Source: Niebla homalea
Lineage: Eukaryota; Ascomycota; Lecanoromycetes; Lecanorales; Ramalinaceae
Direction of reading: 5' to 3'
NCBI GenBank assembly: GCA_019925105.1
Contig: JAHGAU010000012.1
Span: 1,302,001 to 1,366,000, forward strand
DNA: 64,000 nt
Shown here: positions 14,690 to 28,579 of the stretch, piece after piece
Numbering within the stretch: position 1 is the first letter of the stretch
Layout: each line of letters opens with the position of its first letter
The notes under the pieces: model-generated
Databases searched by the model: none
Seen by the model: the letters and a program-made list of their open reading frames with translations, nothing else
What the model was told of the DNA's origin: nothing
Made by a program: the position numbers and the translations under genes

Positions 14690-17600
14690 ATTTTTAAAAT
14701 TAACCGTTTAATCAGAATTATTATTATAATAAAAAGATTAAAATAAATAATATTTAACCTTAAAAAAGATTATTTATATAAATAAAAGTTAATAAAGAAA
14801 GCTTAATAAATATTAATATTTAATATATTTACGCTTTTAAGGGTAATATAATATAACGTACGTAAAGAAATAATTAAAATTATAATATTAATATTTAAAT
14901 TTAAAAAAATAAAGGATATCGATATTATAGCGATATAAAAGTTATTATATAATTTATATATTTATTTTTTAATTAACCCGGAAGATAATTTTTATTTAAC
15001 CTTTAAGGATAATAAAATAACGCGGATATATTTCTTTATTAATAAGAAATTAAATATAAATAGTTAAAACGTTACTTATTACGGAAAGAACCTATATATA
15101 TTCCGGATTATATAAGAAAAGGATATTAAGGGTATTTTAAATATTTATAATATATATAATCCGTTACCGGTTAATAGGAAAAAACCCTTTATAATCTTAT
15201 TATTTAAGGATATTATAATTATACTTAATAAGTACCTTTTAATAAGGGACTTTAATTTTTATTACGTTTAATAAAACGAAGATAATTATATAATTAATTA
15301 TATTGAATTTAAGGAGTTATTAATAATTATTATATAATTTAATTTTACGTTATTAACGTTAAAAAAGGCTATTATATAAGAAAACCGTAAACTTAAAACT
15401 ACGATTAACTTAATATTTGGCTCGGAAGATATTATTAACTCAGTTATAGTATACGGACTTTAAAAAGATTTAAAATACGGTTCGGATTACGTCCCAATAT
15501 AAATAATTTTAAACTAATTTATTAATGTAATTCCGCTTTTACCGTTTAGATAAATATAAAAAACGGTTAAAAAAGCTGAAATATTAATAAAAACGATAAA
15601 AATAATATCTTAATTAATAAAGCGTCTTTAATTCGATAATAAGGAATAAATCGACCGTTTTATAAAACGGATAATAAAGGTTTTAAACGAAGTAATTAAC
15701 GTTATAATCTTAATAATAAAGCCGTCTTAAAGAGTTAAAACTTATTAAAATAAGGAATATATGAAAGTAACTATAAAAGTAAAAACGCTTATAAAGTAAG
15801 TTATTAAGTATAAAAACCGGGAAACGTTTCGGCGGTTAAAGGAAGCTTAAGAAAAAAAAATTTATTTAGAAGATTAAATAAATATACTTCCGGGCTATAA
15901 TATATAACTTAACGGTTTCCTTTTATAGTATTTAAAAGCTAATAAAATACGGTAAAAAATAAAGTAAAAACTTAAACTTATTCTTAAGTTTTTACCCTTA
16001 AAAAAGACCAGACGGTATAATAATGAATATTTTTAACGGCAAAATTAAGACTCTTAAAGGGGCGTTTTTTCCTTTATTATTAAAAGTTAACTTAATAAAT
16101 ATTAACGGTATAATATATCCTAAATTAATAATAATAAATAAAATAATAACTTAAAAGATAATAATTAAAGCGATTAATAAACTAAAGAAAAATAAGGCCC
16201 TTAAACTTAACGGTATATTAAATAAGTTTTTATTTATAATAACATTATTATTTAAAAAGGTTTTTATTTACTTATTTTAAACTTATTTTAATATAAAATA
16301 TTACCTTTATAGATTTAAAAAGGTTAAAATAATTATCCTTAAAAAGCCGGTTAAATTAAATTACTCGGAGGTAAAGTTATATAGACTTATAATACTCCTT
16401 TATACGTTAAGGAAGGCTTTAAAGACGGTAATTATAAAGATCTTAAGTAATTACGTAGAAGGGTATAGGCTGCTCCCCGATTAATAGATAAAAGTAAAAA
16501 GAAAACGGTTAACGGAGACGGCTTTTAAAGGCTTAATTAATAACGTATATATAATATAAAATTATAAAAAGAAATATATTATAAGTCTTTTTTCCCTAAA
16601 TATTATAGGGGCGTTTAATAAGGTAAATTATTAAAGGTTACTATATAATTTACGGAAAAAAAAGGTTTTACTTTTCTTTATAAATTAAATAAAAAGTTTC
16701 TTAAATAATTAAATAACGTTAATTAATTTAAAATAAAAAATAAATACAATAAAGCCTGTAATAATAAGGATTCTTTAAAAATTATTTATCTTTTTAATCT
16801 TATTCTTATTCTTTAATAACCCGTTTATTAAAGACTTAATAAAATTAAAATAGAAGGTTTAAATAAAGGGCTTTATTAACGATATTTACCTTTTAACTTA
16901 TAATACGTTTATTTATATAAACTATTTAAAATTAAAATAAGCTTATAAAGTTTATTTATAATAAATAAAAATATATAAAGCCCAATTTACCCTATATAAA
17001 TATAAGTTTATTTATATAATAAAGAGTTTAAAGTTATACGATATAATAATTATAATAAACTTAAATAATATAATAATAAAACCGGAAGTTAATATTAAGG
17101 TATTTAACTTATAAATTAATAAGAAATTAGATTAAAAAAATTATATAAAAAGGTTTAAAAAAAGATAATTTCATAAAAGAAAGGCCTTATTTACCTTATA
17201 ATATTAACGTAAGGAGTTACTTTATAGAAGGCTAAAACCATTTACCAGGCGGTTATAAAGTTTACGATAATATACGTAATAGCTATTTAATATATACCTA
17301 AAAACACACTTAAACATAAGAAAGAACCTGTTTAATAACTATAAAAGGTTTAAAACCGATATTTAAGAATAATAAATAAAATATATAAAGTAACTTCCGT
17401 CTTAATACTAGAATCTAAGGTCTTTATATTATTAATAAAATTAACCTTAAATTAAATAATCACTTAAATAAAACTTAAAAAAGTACGAACTTAATTACGT
17501 TAATAGGAAATAAACGTATTTACCAGAACTATAAAAGGCTTTAAATAAAAAAACGCAGAAAAATAATACCTACCCCCCTTACGGAAGTTAAATTAAAGTA

Positions 17601-18219
17601 AATTAAAAAAAAGGTCGATTTAACTTACGTTTAAGAAGTTAACGTAAGAATATATAAATTTTTATTTAAAGTAAAAGTAACGGAAGAGAAAAAAATTATA
17701 AAAATAAAGTTAATAGCGATTACTTTATAGACTATAGGGAAGTAAATAAAGCGTTAACGTAAATATAAAGAATTAATCCTTTAAAAATAATGGTACCCGG
17801 CGTTAAATAATAACGAGGTTATTAATAAGTATTTCCGGTATTACGGGATTATAAAAAAAAATAATAATACGTTAATAATTTAATTTTAAATAAATAAAAA
17901 CGGCTTAATTTATTTCCTTTTTATTATATACGCTGGTAACCGGATTAATATTAATTATAAGTATAAATAATAAAAGTAAAACGCCGTATATATATTAATT
18001 TCTTATTTATTATTTAAGGAACTTAAACCGGGATTAATTAAAAAAGTAAAGATTAACGATTATCGTTAAATACTTATTAATAAAAAGGATATTAAGGCGG
18101 CTATTAAATTTATAATAATTATAAATTTATTATTATAATTTAACTTAATTAAAGAAATAAAGGAAATAATCAAAAATTTAATTAAGAAACCTTACCGTTA
18201 ATTTAAGAATAAAAAGTAA
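14690..18219 (+). pseudogene. LINE ORF2 (AP-endonuclease and reverse transcriptase), RIP-broken
   Basis: The AP-endonuclease domain is visible from about 14.83 kb: DIDIIAI at about 14.92 kb, RDFNFYY at 15247-15267 (family motif GDFN), and GSDYVPI near 15479-15499 (family motif SDH). Reverse transcriptase follows, with IIGAFNKV at about 16603-16626 (motif A) and GFINDIYLL at 16869-16896, where the catalytic pair reads Asn-Asp in place of Asp-Asp. A conserved KAQFTLYKYKF segment near 17.0 kb matches the HGxxFxxxKxE region of Tad-like enzymes. The C-terminal part aligns with the truncated copy at 54.8-55.3 kb and ends at TAA 18217-18219. The ORF2 start is not determined. Many in-frame TAA/TAG make it non-functional. 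Confidence 0.8.
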
Positions 18220-18684
18220 TAACAGGAAAATTATATTTAATAAAAGGTTAAAGGGGTTATAAATACCGGGGCGGCGTAAAAAACGATATTATATTGGTCG
18301 GTAAAATTATATAAATAAGGTAATAATAATATACGTATTAATAAGGATATTTAATAATATAATCGGAATTCTAAAATTTTAATATTAAATAAACCCGTAA
18401 AATAACGGAAGAATAATAGGTTTAAAGGTAACCCTTAAGTGGATTTAATCGTAATATTATAGGTTTTCTTGGAAAAGATATATAAATAAATTTTTATTTT
18501 CTGGATAATCGTAAATACTCTTAGCCCTTAAGACGTGAATAAAAACTGGGTGGATACCGGTTTTTATTCTTAACGTTATAAATATCGGGTTTTTTACGGT
18601 TATTAATAAGGCTAAATAGCCAAGTATTAAAGAACGCCGGAATTAGCTTAATTAGATCCGTAGTATAAATCAATTAATCAATCA
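18220..18684 (+). other. LINE 3' UTR and ATCA-repeat tail
   Basis: This non-coding 3' end is shared with two minus-strand copies in the window. The segment ACGCCGGAATTAGCTTA followed by CGTAGTATAAATCAA is strongly conserved between copies. The tail is a short run of ATCA units instead of poly(A). That is an unusual tail type for target-primed retrotransposition, but one seen in several fungal LINEs. Confidence 0.75.
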
Positions 18685-18735
18685 ATATTAATATTATTAT
18701 TATTATTATCCTTAATAATATTATTATTATTATTA
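18685..18735. repeat. right target duplication and (ATT)n microsatellite
   Basis: ATATTAATATTA at 18685-18696 repeats the left flank of the LINE. It runs into interrupted ATT triplets up to about 18735. The microsatellite may predate the insertion and have served as an AT-rich target. Confidence 0.6.
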
Positions 18736-21700
18736 TCTTTACCCTTATTATTATCTTTGGTATTATAGATTTTTCTTTCTGTTAATATAAGTTAAATAAA
18801 ATAAGTTAATTAAATTATTAAATAACTTAAGTTAAAAGAATAATATTATATATAAAACTTTTATTTAATCGGCTTTACGTAATTAAGGGCCGTTTACGTT
18901 TATTTATAATTTAAAGATATAATTTAATACGGAAAAATGGTTATTTTTATAAAAAGATTATATATTATAAATAGTTTAAAAACGTAATAATAAAATTCTA
19001 TAAAGAAATCCAATTAACGTTTATTATAATATAAAATACCTTAAAGGATTTATTTAAAAAAATCGTATAAATTAAAAAAAAATAAAAACAATATTAAAGA
19101 ATTCCTTTTAATAAAATTAAAAATAAAAACCTTTTTAAAATATAGAAATTAATTAAATATAAAACCCGTTTAATTTTAATTATTTACCCTTTATTTATTT
19201 ATATTAAAGTTTCTTAATTATCTATAAGACTATATTTATTATATTTATTTATATACTTAAATTATTTATTAAGTTTAATTACTTAATATACATAATTACT
19301 TAAAGTTATTAACTATTTAATATATATAATTACTTAAATTCTTTAAGTATATATAATAAATATTTAATTTTTCCGCGTATTTACTTATAATAAATAATTA
19401 TTTATTTTCTTTTATTATTTATTTATTTTATTTATTTATTATTTTTAATTATTTTTTTACTTTATTTAATTATAGGACTTAAATACTTTTCTTTTTTAAT
19501 TATATATTAATTATTTTTAATTTTTTTTTAAAATTATTTATTTTAAATACTTATTTATTCCCGTTAAGGTTTTAATATATATAACGCCGGGATAAAAGTA
19601 TTATTTCCGTACGTATAAAGGTAAATTAAATATCTTTTTTAATATTTTTTTATTAATTAAAGTAATTTATTTAAGATAATCCTTTATATTTTATAAATAA
19701 ATCTTAAAGAGGATTAAAAGTATTATAATATTATAAAAAAGCTCGTTATGGCCGGCTTATTTTTATTATAATAATTATAACGTTTTATAAGATTAACGAT
19801 ATAATAACTTTATTTAACCCAGTATAAAATATATAAAATATCCGATACTTATGATCTTAAAAGCCGGGGTTAAAAACATTCTTTAAAAAAAGGGTAAAAG
19901 CTAAGGGTATTAATTATTATAATTATAATACCTGGAATTATAATTTATTTTATAAAAGGGTATTAAAATTTATATATTCTCCTTTTTAATATTTAAAATA
20001 TAATATATATTTTTCCTCCGTATAATTATATATATTAATATATTATCCGTTTATATTTCTTCCGTTTTTTTAAGTAAAAGTTTATATTATTTATAAAAAT
20101 ACTTTTTTTTATATTTAATAAAAGTTAAGTTTTATAATTAAGGTATTATAATATAAAAGTCTTATTAATTTTAACTTGGATTCTTATATTAAAGTAACTT
20201 TATTAATAATAAGCGTTTTACTTATTAAGTAAAATAATAAGCTTACCGTTTTAAAATAGGAATAAGTGATTTTTATTTATTAATTAATTACGTATATTAA
20301 CCTATCTTATAAGTAATAAAATAACCCTATTTCCCTTATAATTTTATAATAACGGTATTATTTACGTAAATGGATCCTATTTAAATTTATAGTATTATTA
20401 TTAGCGGTATTTTCTTTATTTTCTTAACTTATTATTTCTCTTTATATATCTTTTCTTAATTATAAAATCGTATATTATTTTACTTTTTTAAGTATTTTAT
20501 TTATCCGGTTTTTATTAAACATAAGCGTTTTCTGAATTTTTTAACTTATTAATATACGTTTTTTATTATAATATATTAAATTATAATAGCGGTTTATAAT
20601 ATAATTAAAATAAAGAATATGGAGTAAACCGGTACTTAAGTAAATATCCTCGTTATATTTAATTTCGTCCCGTTATTTTTTATTAATTATTTTAACTTTA
20701 TAATAAGTCTATTAAGACTTTCCCTATATACGTACGTTAAGTTATATTACTTTATAAGAGTAATAATTATTTTATAAAGCGTTATTTACATAAGTTTCTT
20801 CCTTACCTTTAATAAACTTATATTATAAAATTAACGTTAATTCTATGGATTTTTAATAAGTTATATTTTAATTATAATAATATAACCTTATTTATTTATT
20901 TTAAGTCGCGTTAACCTTTTTAATTTTTCTATTATTATTTACGGTTTAAATATTATTATTTAAGCTTTATTATAAGTTATATATTACGTTAACGATTCTC
21001 GTTATTTTTAAGTTATAACGTTATTTTAAATATAGTTTTTACGTACCGTAATTAAGCTTTACCGTTATTTTAACTATTTTAGTAACGATTATAGCCTTTT
21101 ATTTATTAATAATTATCTTCCGTAACTTTATATAATATTAATTATACGTAATTATAAAAGTATTTTAGATTTACGATATAATACGGATTAAAATAAAAAT
21201 TAATTATCCTTAAACTATTAAGCCCGGTTAATACATATATCTTTAGATATTAAATTTTAATTTTTAATCCTTTTTTTAAACGTATTTATTTATAATAATA
21301 TAATAAAATTACGATATTAATAGTTAATACTTTAATATTTATTTTTTAATTAAGTTACGTTTTAACTTTAATTAAAAGCTATTCTGTTTTATAGCGTTTA
21401 AGCTTTTATAAACTTAAATTAATAATTTTTACGGTAATAATATTAAAATAATAAATTACGGAAACGTATTTATATTCGCTTTTAATATTAATATTATTAC
21501 GTAAATACCTTATTTTAAAAGCGTATTAATAAGCTTTAAATATTATTATTTACGTACGTAGAGTATATTCCTTATATAATAATTTAATAAAGAAGGTACG
21601 CGTTTTTTAAATAGTATTAATATACCGATTAATAAATATAAACGACTAGGATTAAATATAGAGTTAAATAACGGAGCTTTTTAATTATAATAAGGGTAAT

Positions 21701-24700
21701 TATATAAATAATCCTTATAGTATAATACGATTTTATATCGTTAATATTTAATAAATCCTTTATATTTATATATATGTATTACGTAACTTTTTAAATAAAG
21801 AGGATTCTTACGATAATAAGAAGTAATATAATAATTATAATTTAATTCGTAAGCTTTATAATAAGTTTTAATTAAATATAATTATCCGTATTAAAATAAA
21901 TAATAAACGTAACTTTTTATTAATATTTAATAAGTTCTTATTTAAGGGTATTAAGCTATATTTAATTTAATATAACTTTAATTAACTTATAAATATAAAA
22001 CTAAATTTAAGAAATCGTATTTACGTATATAAATAAAGATATAAAGCTAATATATTTAAATTTCCGCCTATAAAAGAATTATATTTAATAAATATTAAGA
22101 TTTTTAAAGGTTAAATATAAAGGAATAATTTAATAAATAATTAAGAAGTAAATTAAATTAATACTATATTTTAAGTTAATTAAATCCGTTTATTTATAAT
22201 TATTATTATTTTCTTACCGTTTTTATAGAACTTTTATTAATAAGTACTTATATCTTTAACGGTTTTAATTTACCGCTATACGGACTTAAATCCGCTTAAT
22301 TAAATCTTAATAATTATTCTTAAGTACTTATTTACTTTAATTAAGACCGGAATAAAAGGGGTCTTATTAAGGACCCTTTTTATAAACCCCCTTTTTAATT
22401 CTATTTAGGTTTTATTATTATATACCAGTCTTTTACCTTCTATCTACCCTCCTTTTTTGAGACTTTAATATATTCTTAAGTATATTTCGGGGTATTAAGT
22501 AATATACTTTTTTTATTATATTCTTAATTTCCGTTTTCTATTATTATATAAGGTTAATTATAAAACGAGGGTTAAAATTAAAATTAAAATTAATCCCCGA
22601 AATTATTTAATAAATTTATCCGGATTTACCTTTAAATATTCCTTTTATTAATAGTTTAAACGATTTTATTTTATTTTGGGTTAAAAATAATTAAGGCTTT
22701 TACCACGTATTAATAAGCGATACCGACGTTATTAATTATATATATAAATATTATAACGCCCGGTTATATATTTATAATATTTTTCTTAATATTTAAATAT
22801 TTATTTTATATACGGATTTATTAAGATATTTATTTTTTAAGAAAAAAATAATTATTATAAGGATATCGATATAATTCTTATTAAGTTAATACGGGAGTAA
22901 ATACCTTAAAAATCCTAAAGAAAGATATATTTTATTATTAAGATAGGATATAATTAAATAATTAATAAACTTTTTTTTTTATAGTTTTTAAGAATAGTTA
23001 TTTTTTATATAATAGACTTTCGCGGTAATTATTAGTTATCCGATCGTTATAAAAACGGTTAAAAAAGCTATTTAAAATATTAAATTTTTTATTAATAAAA
23101 ATAATTCAATTATTACGGATATATACGTTTTTAATATAAAGGTTAAATGAATTATTAAATTAAGTATTTAAATATAAACTATCTTAAAAAAGCTATTAAA
23201 AGTAATAAGAAAATATATAATATATAAAAAAATAAGAAAATTACAGACTTTTAAAGTTTTTAATAATATAATAATTTTATTTATTAACTCGTTTAAAACT
23301 AATTAAGGATATTTTAATGCTTCTTAAGAAAATATATATATAATATTAATTAAGCGTTTATTTTAGATATTTTAATAGTACCCTTAATAATAAAGGGTTA
23401 TATTAAACCTTTATTCGTTATTACTTTGGAGCTTACGTTAAACCCATACCCCGTAAAGAAAGGACCCCTATCTTATATATAATCTAATAAATATATTCCA
23501 GTTAACGTATACTTTTCGTACGGTATATAACGCTATTAATATATTAACGTGGAAAAAGAAGGTTTGCTTTTACCGGCATTTTTATTGCTTAAGAGCGCGG
23601 CCCGCTTAAAACGCGTATAAAACGCGTTTTTAAGCTCGCTTAACGTCCGCGATACGCATCGACTTAATTATTATTACTTCGTTACGATATTATTGGATAA
23701 AGATAAAGGCAATATAGGTTATATTAATCCGACGTACCTTATATATATAATAAATAAAGGCATTATTAAATTTAATATAATTTTTTCTTTTTACTTTTTA
23801 ACTCCGTTTTAAATTCGTTAAATTTTTATTAAGAATAATATCGTTATTATATTAATAATAATTAAAGTTATTACGTTAAAATATATTATTAAGTAAAATA
23901 CTATAAAAGCTATCGTTATAAGTATTTTACGTTCTAAATTATACGTATTTATATTATAATATTTATTATATAATTAACGTTAATAAAGAAAAAGAAAAAA
24001 CTATAATTTTCCGTAAGTAAAATCCCTTTAAAACTATATTAAAAATAAAAAGCTTTAAGGTTCCGCGTTTTATTAATTATTTTATTTTTTACTTATTTAT
24101 ATACTTATAAATTAATTATATAATTAATAAATTACGGCATTAAAATAACTTTAATTTTATTAAATAAAGTATTAAAGATAATATATTTATTATATAAATA
24201 AGAAATTATTACGTAATTAAGATAAAATTTAAAACTAAATAATTTCCCGTTATATATTATTTATTTTTAAGAATAATATTATTACTTTTAAGTCTTTATA
24301 ATACTATATTTATATTAAAATATAATAAAATAATACTTTTTATAAAATTATTTTATACCTTAAGTATATTATTCAGATTCTTACTTATTATTATTATTAC
24401 CTTAATTCTAATTAATCCTTTTTTTATAACCCGAAAATTATTTAACTTAATTCTTATAATTTTAACGGGTACCTTTAAGATTAAATAATAATAATATATT
24501 ATAAATATTCCGCAGTTAATATAATTTAAAGCATTTTTAAGGTTTATAACCTTTTTATATAATAACTTTCCTTTTAATAATATTATCTTTATATATTTAC
24601 CTTAATTTTTAATACTATATAATATTAATAATTTATTAAATAACTATATTTAAGTTAATAATATCTTATTCTTAAATTAAATAATATTTTTATTAATTAA

Positions 24701-25551
24701 TAATAACGAGGCCATACGTCCGTTATAATTAAACCCACGCTTTAAGGCAAGGAGATAACGGGTAAAAAAGGATATTTAACGGTAAAATAATAACTTATAA
24801 ATAAAAGACGGTTAAATTATAAAAAGGGTATCTTAAGGATACTTAGAAATATAATAACTTATTATTACTTATCGGAGGACGGCTTTTATTTTCTTTTTAA
24901 TTAATAATAAATAGAATTAATTATTAATAAATTTAAGAATAATAATTCCTAATTATATTATTATAATTATTATATAAAAAACGGAATCCTCCGCTTATTA
25001 CGGGTAAAAAAATTTACGTAACTTATGATTATTTTAAAATAGCAATTATGGATATAAGGTTTTCCAGAATATTATAATTAATAATAATTATAACCACCCC
25101 GTTTTCTTATTGTAACCCCGGCCCCCCCTAAATTTCTCCCTGGAAGGAGGAGGATAATATATAATAGCCGTCCCCCCTTTATAGTTTAAACGCTTAAATT
25201 GCTTTATATTAAAAATTATTATTTATACACTTATATTCTCCTTTTCCCTTATTTTTTTACCGCTTATTATTACTCCCCTTTTCCTTTACTTATCCTGCTT
25301 TTCCCCTGCCCCTTTCCTCCTTTATTATTATTATTATTATTACCACCCTTTTTTATCCTTTTTAACGTTTACGGCCTTATTATTTAATCCTTTATTATAA
25401 GTTATTTACTTTAATTCTTTTCCGCTTATTTAATTTCGCATTTAACGTACCCTTATAGTAATTATATAAACGGTATTATCTTTTTACCGCTTATATTATA
25501 TTCCCGCTTTATTAAGGCTTAACCGCCCAACTTTATAATAAAAAGGTAATT
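18736..25551. other. RIP-altered AT-rich block with small GC-rich islands
   Basis: The block is TpA-rich and depleted in CpA/TpG, and no recognisable protein motif was found on either strand. Three small less-mutated islands interrupt it. One is at about 23540-23660, with nested CGCG hairpins. One is at about 24710-24790. One is at about 25095-25180, with C-runs followed by GGAAGGAGGAGG. A pyrimidine-rich stretch at 25199-25387 is stop-free on the plus strand for 62 codons, but it reads as Leu/Phe/Pro low-complexity sequence and is not considered a gene. Confidence 0.6.
23594..23640. repeat. nested CGCG-rich inverted repeat
   Basis: AAAACGCG, a seven-base spacer and CGCGTTTT form an inverted repeat, extended outward by GCTT and AAGC with one bulged base. 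Further CGCGG and CCGCG steps lie on either side. It is one of few GC-rich palindromes in the block. Its role is unknown. Confidence 0.5.
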
Positions 25552-25905
25552 ATGCCGTTCCTGCTTATAAAGGGGGCCAACGCCCGCGGCTTAATCGGCC
25601 CCGAAAAAGTTAAATAGCCCGCCGGGGACGTCGAAACCTATAATAACGAGGCGGCGGAGGTAAAGGAGGAGGGAGATGGAGGAGCTGGGGGTAAGCGTAA
25701 GGTTAAGGTTAAGGGTAAGGGTAAGGTTGGGGGTGGGAGGGCGTTTTTAAAAAAGGAGGTAAATATTAATAAAAGCGGCGACGGCCTAAACGTACGGGGC
25801 AAATTGGCCGTAATCGAAAAAGTAACGTTAATAGGATTAATATTTAAGGTATTATTCGAAGATATCGAACTGGAAAAGGAGGAAAAGGGGGATATTAATA
25901 TATAA
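25552..25905 (+). pseudogene. 117-codon frame with one internal TAG, unknown protein
   Basis: The frame starts at ATG 25552 and runs to TAA 25903-25905, with a single in-frame stop, TAG at 25615-25617 (codon 22), which could derive from CAG or TGG. After it, 95 codons are open, which is exceptional in this block. The protein has an acidic patch (AAEVKEEGDG), a Gly/Lys-rich basic stretch (KVKVKGKGKVGGG), and a hydrophobic segment followed by acidic residues near the end. I do not recognise a family. An opposite-strand frame (25638-26024) is also open, but it is Pro/Leu/Ser low-complexity and reads as a shadow. This could be part of an ORF1/gag-like protein. The stretch is clearly less RIP-mutated than its flanks. 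Confidence 0.4.
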
Positions 25906-28579
25906 AGGAGATAAAGAAAAAGTACGGATAATAAATAAGTTAAATAAAAAAACGTACTTTTAAAGTTCTTTCTATTAATATTATAAACGTTTACTAAGAT
26001 ATTAAGGATTATAATTATAATCAATTAAAGGATTAATAGTATTATACGGGGTTATTAACGTATTAATTAATAAAGTAATTTATAAGTATTTATTTAATAA
26101 TATTAATTATTATTAACTTATAAAAGAAGTTAATAAATAAAACGTATAATAATAAAAGTAAGGATGAGGAGCAGAATAAGGGCGTAACGGATAATATTAA
26201 TAATATAAGGGAGAAAATAAGTTAAGTTAATATTAATATAAAAGTAAAAAAAAATAATAATAAATAATAATAAAGTTAATAATAAAAAAAAATTTAAAAA
26301 GTATTACTTTAAGAGACCTAATTAACGCATTAAAAGGGGGCTAATATATAAAAGAAAGGTAATAAAAGATAATAATTTAAAAAATAAGATTAATTAATAA
26401 TATAAGATTATAAGAAAAAATAATAATAAATATTAACTTAAGAGATTTAATTAAACGCTTTAAGAGTATTAAACGGTTTATATTATTTATAGTAAATCCT
26501 AATTAAGACTTAAGTAAGAAATTGAATAATTATTAAGTTATGGATATAAATAATAAGGTATTAAATATTACGTTAATAATTATTATAAAAACTAGCCGTT
26601 TTATTATTACTTTATTTAAAGCTGAAATCTATTAAAGGAAAAAGGTTTACTTATAAAAAATCGTAATTATAATAAGTTAACTATATATATTTTAATCTTG
26701 CTTAAATACGGTTTAAAGTATTTTTTTTTTATATTAAAAAACGTAATTATAAGTATATATATTAAAAGTATTATTTAATTTAACTTATTTTAAATATTAT
26801 ATATCCGGGAAGAAAATTATTTTATATAATTTATATTTATAATACTTAACGCTTTTATTTTTAATTTATTTTATTAAGAATTAAAATTAAGTTATCTTAT
26901 TATTAAGTTAATAAAAAATTAATAGATAAAACTATATTTAACTTAAATATTAAGCCTTGCTTAAACTTATTTTATATAATATAAATATCCCAGATATATA
27001 TAAAGTTATATAGTAATAAAAGAATACGTTTTTCTCGTAAAAATATAATAGTAAATATTAAGTATATACGGTATAATATAGACCTTACGATTACCGAGAA
27101 AGTGGGTATCTTATTTAAGTACGTTCTTAATAATATCGTCCGAAATATTAAAGCTAATATTAAATAATAAACTTTATAATAAATACGCGATTAATGCTTT
27201 AAGCGATAATAATAAGACTTATATTAAGGGGGAAAATAAGACTTATACGGAGGGGGAAAACGCAGCGTCCGTTATTATAAGGTCCGAATAAAGGAACGTT
27301 AGATATAAACTGGTATTAATATATAATCTTAATTATATAAAAAATATTAGAACGTTATTATCTTTATATATTATCCCTATTTACTCTATATATTTATACT
27401 GTTTTCTTAATTATAAAACGTTTATTATTAAATATACTTTTATTTATTCCGGATTAACAATAAGGTTAAAGAGTTAATATTAATTACCTACTTAATTTTA
27501 AATCTTTTAACCTAAATTATTAAATAAGCAATTAGGAGACTTTCTTAATAATTATTAAGCGGCGTTATAATTAATTTAATAAAAAAGATTAATAATAATA
27601 ATTATTACTTTCGGGTATTAATTATCCAATTAGTTAATTATTAATTAAATAGAATTATTATAACTTATTAATTATTTAAACCGATTTCTCTTCTTCTTAA
27701 TTACCTTATATAGTTAATATAACTTTTATTCTAATAAATTATCCAGAATTATATCCGAAACCTTTAAATTTAATTTCCTTTCTTAATATAACTTTTTAAT
27801 TATAAATTATATAATAATTATTATTTAACTTATATTATCCTATTTAAATTAAAAATCAAATAAAACTTTAAATTAATAAATATATTTATAGATTTCTTAT
27901 TTTATATTTTAACCTAATACTCCTATTATAAATATAAAATTATTTACCTTAAATCCGGAAAAGACTTTATCTTTTTTTTTACCTTATAAACTTAATTTAT
28001 TTTTAACTTACCTTTTTATATTATTTAAGTATAATAATCGCTCGTTATTTAAAGTTATTAATAATAAGTATATTACGATACTAACTTCCGAGTAGAAAGG
28101 AGAGATATTATTTTACGTTAAAATTTTTAATGTAATTTAATAAAAATGGCTTCACGTTAATATTAACTCCCGGCTTACGATTAACTATTATATAGTACAG
28201 ATTATCCTTATAGGTACTTTTATATACTTACCTTTACGTTAATAAAACTATATTAATCGCCGGCTTTAAGTCCCGGAAACTTTAACGCGATTTACTATTG
28301 GCTATTCTAATATATAGGTTACCCTCTAATAACGATCGAGATCACCCTCCAGTGACGATCGAGATCAGTTTTCATCCCGAAAGGAAATAACTATATATAA
28401 GAAATTTATTATATTAAAAAAGTATATATTAATCCCACTAGGCTTACGGTTAACCGCTGCTAAAATAAGAGAGAAGGGACTATTTTACCTTCGGCTTAAT
28501 AATTTATATAATTTAATTATTAAGTTACCTTATCCGCCGTCTTAACTTTAAATACGATAAATAAATTATCCTTATAAGT
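25906..28579. other. RIP-altered AT-rich block, no nameable element
   Basis: Composition is the same as elsewhere: TpA-rich, broken frames. A 13-bp direct repeat (ACGATCGAGATCA at 28332-28344 and 28355-28367) lies in a less-mutated island at 28280-28400. I saw no protein motif. Confidence 0.6.
28332..28367. repeat. two copies of ACGATCGAGATCA, 23 bp apart
   Basis: The two 13-bp copies are identical and each contains the palindrome CGATCG. The sequence keeps CpA and TpG, so it has escaped RIP. It sits about 200 bp before the candidate coding remnant C and may be upstream regulatory sequence or the edge of an element. Confidence 0.5.

Larger units (their letters stand above)
12916..18684 (+). 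mobile_element. Tad1-like non-LTR retrotransposon (LINE), RIP-inactivated
   Basis: This 5.77-kb element has the order expected of fungal Tad1-type LINEs: ORF1 with CCHC knuckles, ORF2 with AP-endonuclease and then reverse transcriptase, a short 3' UTR, and a tail of ATCA repeats (18669-18684). A 12-bp duplication flanks it. The first 200 bp are much less mutated than the rest. Two 5'-truncated relatives lie on the minus strand at 41754-42098 and 54364-55289 and share its 3' UTR and tail; the longer one also shares the ORF2 C-terminus. Both ORFs carry many RIP stops, so this copy is dead. The leader before the first ATG is only 11 bp, so the copy may lack a little of its 5' end. Confidence 0.85.

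Noticed and set aside
22330..22385. Stem around GGGGTC...GGACCC as a terminator or element end
   Set aside because: The pairing is imperfect and no second copy or duplication was found.
25638..26024. A 128-codon open frame on the minus strand
   Set aside because: Its peptide is low-complexity Pro/Leu/Ser and Ile/Asn. The plus-strand frame 25552-25905 has a more protein-like composition.
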